DNA of 8,596 nt, from contig CAYVZE010000092.1 in assembly GCA_964455685.1 (NCBI GenBank), positions 1 through 8,596 of the forward strand, read 5' to 3'. The stretch is from ZC4RG30 sp964455685. Lineage in GTDB: Bacteria > Pseudomonadota > Gammaproteobacteria > Steroidobacterales > Steroidobacteraceae. A program made the translations under genes and the position numbers. Each line of letters opens with the position of its first letter. Position 1 is the first letter of the stretch. Positions 4,775 to 8,596 of the stretch are shown one piece after another. The notes below the pieces were generated by a model. It had not been told where the DNA came from and did not search any database. It saw only the letters and a list, made by a program, of their open reading frames with translations.

Positions 4775-6166
4775 TCAGGGCAGATCTCCCGGCGCCAGCC
4801 GGGCCGGCTCGCGCGGCAGCAAGGGCAGCGGCCCGGCGCGGCCGTTCACGGTCAGCACGCGGTCGCGGAAGGACACCCGCGCCACCAGCCTGCCGCCCTC
4901 GCGCACCAGGTAGCCCGCGTCCAGCGCGGCGCCCACCAGGGTGGCGCCATTGGGCAGCCGCTCGGCCAGCGACGGCGAGATCCCGAAGGTCAGGTCGGCC
5001 TGCAACCGGTCCAGCACCCGGCCGAAACCGGAGGCCTCGAACTCCTGCGCCGTGAAGCCCACGGCACGCAGCACGCCCTCGAGCACCGCCTCGCCCTCGG
5101 GCGTCTCCACGCCGATGCGCCCCAGGTGCAGCTCGGGATCGTGCGCCAGCAGCACAGCCGCATGGCCCGGCAGTTCCCGCAGCAGCGCCACGGCCGGCAG
5201 CTCGGCGACCTCGGCCGGATCCACCGGTGCATCACCTGGCGTGCTGGCATAGGCCGTGGCCAGCGTGCGGTAGAGGGCCTCTGCCGACGGGGCATGCAGG
5301 TGCTTCAGCGAAACGTCGAAACCGCTGCCGCGGACGCGCAGCACGCCCGCCCTGCCCAGCGCGTCACTCTCGATGGCGCCGGTGCCGAGCCCGAAGTCCA
5401 CCTGCGCGAACTGGCCGTTGGTGTGGATGCCGCCGGCGTGGCGCAGGTCGGCCACCCGCACCAGGCCGCCATCCGGCCGCCTCAGTTCGATGCCGCGGAT
5501 GTGCAGCGCAAAGTCGCTGTCGCCCAGGTACGTGAATCCCTCCGCCCGCCGGTCTTCGGCCTGGAAGCGGATGCGGTCGACTTCCATCACGCCCAGCTCG
5601 CCCTCGCCCCCCACCCTCAGGCGCGGCAGGCGCCCGTCCAGCGCCCAGCGCTCCAGCCGGCGGTCGAAGCCCACCTTCATCCGCAGCGTGTCGTAGGTGA
5701 CCTCCGTGTCGCCGGGACCGGGTCGCAGCGTGCGGCCGCGGGAAATGATCCTCGTGGTGCCACCGCCCAGCAAACCGATGCGCGTGGTCACCTCCAGCGG
5801 CGCTTCCTCGCCGAAGACCTCCCGCAGCTCGTGCGCAAGCTGGCCGGATGGCTCGATCTGGCTCTTCACCCGCGCGACGCCCGGCCAGGCCAGCCCGGGC
5901 ACCGGGCCATGCCGCACGTGGTTGTGCACGGTGAAGCGCGACAGCCCCGCGCCGGCGAAGGGCAGCGGGTACTCCAGCACCAGCCGCTGCCGCGAGGTGA
6001 ACCAGCCGCGCTGCCATTCATGCTCGATCACGCGCATCTGCGGCACCCGCGCCTGCAGCCGCTCGATCCAGCCTTTCGAACGCGACTCGGCCAGGTACCC
6101 GAGCGCACCGGGCGCAATGCACAGCACGATGATGGCCAGCACGGCGGCGATGATCGCCTTCTTCAC
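4775..6166 (-). CDS. DUF945 (YdgA-like) membrane-anchored protein, 463 aa
   Basis: The protein resembles the DUF945/YdgA family, whose function is not well established. The N-terminus (KKAIIAAVLAIIVLCIAPG, about 2-20) is a classical positively charged, hydrophobic signal anchor or signal peptide. The rest, about 440 residues, is soluble and probably periplasmic, rich in short beta-strand-like repeats. Family-like elements include an early Y-L-AE segment after the anchor, a WFTSRQRLVLEYPLP stretch (about 54-68), and a C-terminal FRDRVLTVNG segment near the end. The start is GTG 6166 rather than an upstream ATG at 6283, because GGAGG lies 5 bases before the GTG and the signal sequence begins exactly there. 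The 39 extra residues of the longer frame are arginine/proline-rich and overlap the divergent dmeF gene. It is the first gene of a probable two-gene unit with the YheT-like hydrolase. Confidence 0.82.
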   Translation of the reverse strand: MKKAIIAAVLAIIVLCIAPGALGYLAESRSKGWIERLQARVPQMRVIEHEWQRGWFTSRQRLVLEYPLPFAGAGLSRFTVHNHVRHGPVPGLAWPGVARVKSQIEPSGQLAHELREVFGEEAPLEVTTRIGLLGGGTTRIISRGRTLRPGPGDTEVTYDTLRMKVGFDRRLERWALDGRLPRLRVGGEGELGVMEVDRIRFQAEDRRAEGFTYLGDSDFALHIRGIELRRPDGGLVRVADLRHAGGIHTNGQFAQVDFGLGTGAIESDALGRAGVLRVRGSGFDVSLKHLHAPSAEALYRTLATAYASTPGDAPVDPAEVAELPAVALLRELPGHAAVLLAHDPELHLGRIGVETPEGEAVLEGVLRAVGFTAQEFEASGFGRVLDRLQADLTFGISPSLAERLPNGATLVGAALDAGYLVREGGRLVARVSFRDRVLTVNGRAGPLPLLPREPARLAPGDLP

Positions 6167-6171
6167 GGATC

Positions 6172-6176
6172 CTCCA
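6172..6176 (-). promoter_or_regulatory. Ribosome binding site of the DUF945 gene
   Basis: GGAGG on the minus strand lies 5 bases before the GTG at 6166. It decides that GTG start over the upstream ATG at 6283. Confidence 0.75.
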
Positions 6177-6246
6177 GCAAGTGCCGCCGGTCGGGCACGG
6201 CATCGGCCAAGCCTACCCCGCCCGGCCGGTGCAGAATAGGAAGGCC

Positions 6247-7281
6247 ATGTCACGAGAATCCAGCGATCCCGCGGCCTGCCCACGCTCCTGGCTCGGCATC
6301 CACCACGACCGCTACGAGGCCCGCACGCGCTGGGTGGTCGCGCTGACGCTCGTCACCATGGTGGCCGAAATCGCCGGCGGCTACTGGTACGGCTCGATGG
6401 CGCTGGCGGCCGACGGCTGGCACATGGCCACGCATGCCGCCGCGCTGGGCGTGGCTGCGCTGGCCTATCGCTACGCGCGCGTGCACGCCAACGACCCGCG
6501 TTTCTCCTTCGGCACCGGCAAGGTGGGCGAGCTGGCCGGCTTCGGCAGCGCCGTGTCGCTGGCCATCGTGGCGCTGCTGATCGCGGCCGAATCCTTCGGC
6601 CGGCTGGTCGCGCCGCGCGCCATCGACTTCCACCAGGCCACGGTGATCGCTGTGGTGGGACTGGCAGTGAACCTGGTGTCCGCCTGGCTGCTGGCCGGCG
6701 GGCCGCATGGCCACCACCATGACCATGCCCATCATCCCCACCATGACGATGATGATGACCATCATCACGCCCACGCGCCCGGCTCGCTGGCCGCGCCGCC
6801 CGCCGTCGCCCGGGACACCAACCTGCACGCCGCCTACGTGCACGTGCTCACCGATGCGCTGACTTCGGTGCTGGCCATCGCGGGCCTGCTGGCCGGCCGC
6901 TGGTTCGGCTGGGTCTGGATGGATGCGGTCGCCGGCCTGGCCGGCGCTGCCATCATCATGAAGTGGTCGGTGGGGCTGGCACGGCAGGCCGGCCGCAGCC
7001 TGCTCGACTCGCACGATGACAGCGAACTGGAACGCGCCGCGCTCGAGCGGCTGCAGCGGGCCACCGAGGACGGCGCCATCACCGACATGCACCTGTGGCG
7101 GCTGGGGCCGGACCAGTACGCCCTGCTGGCCACGCTGCGCGGCCCGAGGCTTTCGACGCCCGACGGCTACCGCGAGGCGCTGCGTGACCTGCCGCAGCTG
7201 CGGCACGTCACCGTGGAAGTGAACATCACGGGCGGCCGGGAAGCACCGCCCGCACCCGCCGGGCTCAGCGGTACAGGTTGA
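6247..7281 (+). CDS. dmeF: CDF-family Co(II)/Ni(II) efflux transporter, DmeF-like, 344 aa
   Basis: This inner-membrane cation diffusion facilitator exports divalent metals from the cytoplasm by proton exchange. DmeF members favour cobalt and nickel. About six hydrophobic segments are visible, at roughly residues 30-50, 54-75, 98-119, 131-150, 195-216 and 222-245. Metal-site residues include Asp56, His59 and His63 in ADGWHMATH of TM2, and His199/Asp203 in the HxxxD motif of TM5. The phrases GSMALAADGWHMATH and YVHVLTDALTSVLA are characteristic of DmeF. The cytoplasmic loop between TM4 and TM5 (154-176) is a His/Asp cluster. The C-terminal domain (about 255-327) has the usual metal-binding-regulatory fold pattern. 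The ATG at 6247 is preceded by AGGAAGG; an upstream in-frame ATG at 6181 would add an unlikely polar leader. The gene is divergent from DUF945 (80 bases between starts) and overlaps pyrF by 17 bases at the 3' ends. No adjacent RcnR/DmeR-type regulator is present in the window. Confidence 0.88.
   Translation: MSRESSDPAACPRSWLGIHHDRYEARTRWVVALTLVTMVAEIAGGYWYGSMALAADGWHMATHAAALGVAALAYRYARVHANDPRFSFGTGKVGELAGFGSAVSLAIVALLIAAESFGRLVAPRAIDFHQATVIAVVGLAVNLVSAWLLAGGPHGHHHDHAHHPHHDDDDDHHHAHAPGSLAAPPAVARDTNLHAAYVHVLTDALTSVLAIAGLLAGRWFGWVWMDAVAGLAGAAIIMKWSVGLARQAGRSLLDSHDDSELERAALERLQRATEDGAITDMHLWRLGPDQYALLATLRGPRLSTPDGYREALRDLPQLRHVTVEVNITGGREAPPAPAGLSGTG
6706..6774 (+). repeat. Low-complexity CAT/CAC/GAT tract encoding the His/Asp metal loop
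   Basis: This stretch codes for residues 154-176 of the exporter, with 14 His and 6 Asp including five consecutive Asp (167-171). His-rich loops between TM4 and TM5 bind metal and tune specificity in CDF and ZIP transporters. The near-repeat codons make length change by slippage plausible between strains. Confidence 0.8.
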
Positions 7282-8086
7282 TCTCGTCGCGCAGCCTGCG
7301 CGCCGCCTCGCCCGCGGCCTCGGCGAAGCCCTCGCCGCTGCCGGCATAGAGGATGCCGCGCGAGGAGTTCAGCACCATGCCCAGCCCGTCGGCCGTGCGG
7401 CCGGCGCGCACCGCCGCCGCCACGTCGCCGCCCTGCGCACCCACGCCCGGCACCAGGAAGGGCACCTCGCCCACCCGCGCGCGCACCTCGGCCAGCTCCT
7501 TCGGGTAGGTGGCGCCGATCACCAGCATGCACTGGCCATTGGCGTTCCACTGGCCGGCCACGCGCTCGGCCACGTGCATGTACAGCGTGCGGCCGTCGCT
7601 CACCAGGTCCTGGAAGTCGCGTGCGCCGGGATTGGACGTGCGGCACAGCAGGATCACGCCGCGGTCGCTCCACTTCAGGAACGGCTCCACCGAGTCGAAC
7701 CCCAGGTACGGGTTCACCGTCACCGCGTCGGCCTCGTAGCGGCCGAAGGACTCCTGCGCGTACCTGGCCGCGGTGCTGCCGATGTCGCCGCGCTTGGAGT
7801 CCAGGATCACCGGCAGGTACGGGTACTTCTCGTGGATGTAGCGGATGGTGGCCAGCAGCTGGTCCTCGGCGCCCAGCGCCGCGTAGTGCGCGAACTGCGG
7901 CTTGAAGCAGCAGGCGTACCCGGCCGTGGCGTCGATGATGCGGCGGTTGAACTCGAACACCGCCTGCGGCAGCGCGCGGATGTGCTCCGGGAACTTCTCC
8001 GGCTCGGGATCCAGCCCCACGCACAGCAGCGAGTCGTTGCGGCGGGCCGCGGCGTACAGCCGCCCGATGAAGGTCGCCTCAGTCAC
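7265..8086 (-). CDS. pyrF: Orotidine-5'-phosphate decarboxylase, class II, 273 aa
   Basis: PyrF converts OMP to UMP with release of CO2, the last step of de novo pyrimidine synthesis, in the cytoplasm. The length of 273 and sequence fit the longer class II enzymes rather than the 230-250-aa class I type. The catalytic D-x-K-x-x-D motif is DSKRGD, giving Asp96, Lys98 and Asp101. Other family segments are CVGLDPEP (22-29), FKPQFAHY (61-68), VNPYLGFD (124-131), VPGVGAQGG (212-220) and the phosphate-binding NSSRGI (Arg243). The start is GTG 8086, with GGGAG 9 bases upstream. It overlaps the last 8 bases of the upstream permease gene, suggesting translational coupling. Its 3' end overlaps the opposing dmeF by 17 bases. 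All key residues are present, so the enzyme should be active. Confidence 0.96.
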   Translation of the reverse strand: MTEATFIGRLYAAARRNDSLLCVGLDPEPEKFPEHIRALPQAVFEFNRRIIDATAGYACCFKPQFAHYAALGAEDQLLATIRYIHEKYPYLPVILDSKRGDIGSTAARYAQESFGRYEADAVTVNPYLGFDSVEPFLKWSDRGVILLCRTSNPGARDFQDLVSDGRTLYMHVAERVAGQWNANGQCMLVIGATYPKELAEVRARVGEVPFLVPGVGAQGGDVAAAVRAGRTADGLGMVLNSSRGILYAGSGEGFAEAAGEAARRLRDEINLYR

Positions 8087-8596
8087 GGATGCCCGCTCCC
8101 CTGTCCAGCAGCATCTTCACCCACACGTACAGCGCCACGGCGCAGCCGATCATGATCGCGAACGCCCCCGGCACGCTCACGTCGCTGGTGCCGAGGAAGC
8201 CGTAACGGAAGGCATTGACCATGTGCAGGATGGGATTGGCCATCGACACCTGCCGCGCCCACTCAGGCAGCAGGTCGATGGAATAGAACACGCCGCCGAA
8301 GTAGGTCAGCGGCGTCAGCACGAAATTCGGGATCCAGTTCACGTGGTCGAAGTTCTTGGCGAACACGGCATTGATCATGCCGCCCAGCGAGAACACGATC
8401 GAGGTCAGCACCGCCGCGGCGAAGACCACGAACACGTTGTGCACCTGCAGGTGGTGCGAGTGCAGGCCGGTGAACACCAGCGCCACCGTGGTCACCACCA
8501 GCCCCACCATCATGCCGCGCATCAGGCCGCCGCAGACGTAGCCGGCGATGATCACCCAGTTGGGCAGCGGCGAGACCAGCAGCTCCTCGATGTGCT
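8079..8596 (-). CDS. yadH: ABC-2 type transporter permease, YadH-like (partial, 5' end off right edge)
   Basis: This is the C-terminal 171 residues of an ABC-2 family integral membrane permease, most like YadH, which pairs with the ATPase YadG. The substrate is unknown. The window opens in the conserved HIEELLVSPLPNW segment that precedes a helix beginning VIIAGYVCGG. Further hydrophobic segments follow, and the ABC-2 signature region FVLTPLTYFGGVFYSIDLLP is followed by the NPILHMVNAFRYGFLG segment that marks the YadH/NodJ group. It ends normally with a short charged tail (DRGAGIRD). The frame continues through the right edge, so an internal GTG at 8555 is not the true start. Its stop overlaps the pyrF start by 8 bases, which indicates co-transcription. 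An ATPase gene would be expected upstream, beyond the right edge. Confidence 0.93.
   Translation of the reverse strand, partial: HIEELLVSPLPNWVIIAGYVCGGLMRGMMVGLVVTTVALVFTGLHSHHLQVHNVFVVFAAAVLTSIVFSLGGMINAVFAKNFDHVNWIPNFVLTPLTYFGGVFYSIDLLPEWARQVSMANPILHMVNAFRYGFLGTSDVSVPGAFAIMIGCAVALYVWVKMLLDRGAGIRD

Noticed and set aside
6167..6283. Extension of the DUF945 protein to ATG 6283
   Set aside because: The 39 additional residues precede a classical signal sequence, overlap the divergent dmeF coding region, and ignore the GGAGG motif just before GTG 6166.
4508..6346. Plus-strand open frame of 612 codons across the DUF945 gene
   Set aside because: It is antisense shadow with Arg/Gln/His-rich composition. 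The minus strand carries a signal anchor, an appropriate Shine-Dalgarno motif and a family-like sequence.
6250..7347. Minus-strand open frame of 365 codons opposite dmeF
   Set aside because: It is a shadow of the exporter gene. The translation is low complexity, and it overlaps pyrF on the same strand in another frame.

Overview
The window is GC-rich, almost fully coding DNA from a bacterial chromosome. The gene set suggests a gammaproteobacterium, possibly in or near the Xanthomonadales/Lysobacterales: a proteobacterial glutamate synthase large subunit, YheT-like hydrolase, YdgA-like DUF945 protein, DmeF-type CDF exporter, class II PyrF and YadH-type ABC-2 permease. That placement is inference; no rRNA or tRNA gene is present to confirm it. 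There is no sign of phage, insertion sequences, CRISPR or recent transfer.

Layout from left to right. (1) 1-2170, minus strand: the N-terminal 723 codons of gltB, running off the left edge. (2) 2171-2506: a divergent regulatory region with candidate back-to-back sigma70 promoters, a structured gltB leader and a G8 tract. (3) 2507-2887, plus strand: a 126-aa soluble protein of unknown function. (4) 2888-3297: a 410-base gap without a protein gene. On the minus strand it holds a complete small-RNA transcription unit. (5) 3298-3708, plus strand: a small bactofilin, whose stop codon directly abuts that of the next gene. (6) 3709-6166, minus strand: a YheT-family alpha/beta hydrolase and, upstream of it, a membrane-anchored DUF945 protein. 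(7) 6247-7281, plus strand: a DmeF-like Co/Ni exporter with a His/Asp-rich loop, overlapping pyrF tail to tail. (8) 7265-8596, minus strand: a yadH-like ABC-2 permease (truncated at the right edge) overlapping pyrF by 8 bases.

The most notable feature is the apparently undescribed small RNA at about 2931-3033 (minus). Read 5' to 3', the unit has a dyad TGCACC-N5-GGTGCA matching the NtrC enhancer consensus (3173-3189), an IHF-like site (3120-3132), a consensus -24/-12 sigma54 promoter TTGGCAC-N5-TTGCT (3060-3044), a predicted start at the foot of a perfect 7-bp hairpin, a second hairpin exposing eight consecutive C residues, and a perfect 11-bp terminator hairpin running into seven T. The predicted RNA is about 103 nt, contains no ATG, and serves no downstream gene. 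Its proximity to gltB and the enhancer type suggest a nitrogen-responsive NtrC/RpoN-dependent riboregulator, comparable in logic to Pseudomonas NrsZ, with a C-rich loop that could pair with G-rich mRNA regions. The DNA elements are seen directly; expression and function are inferred.
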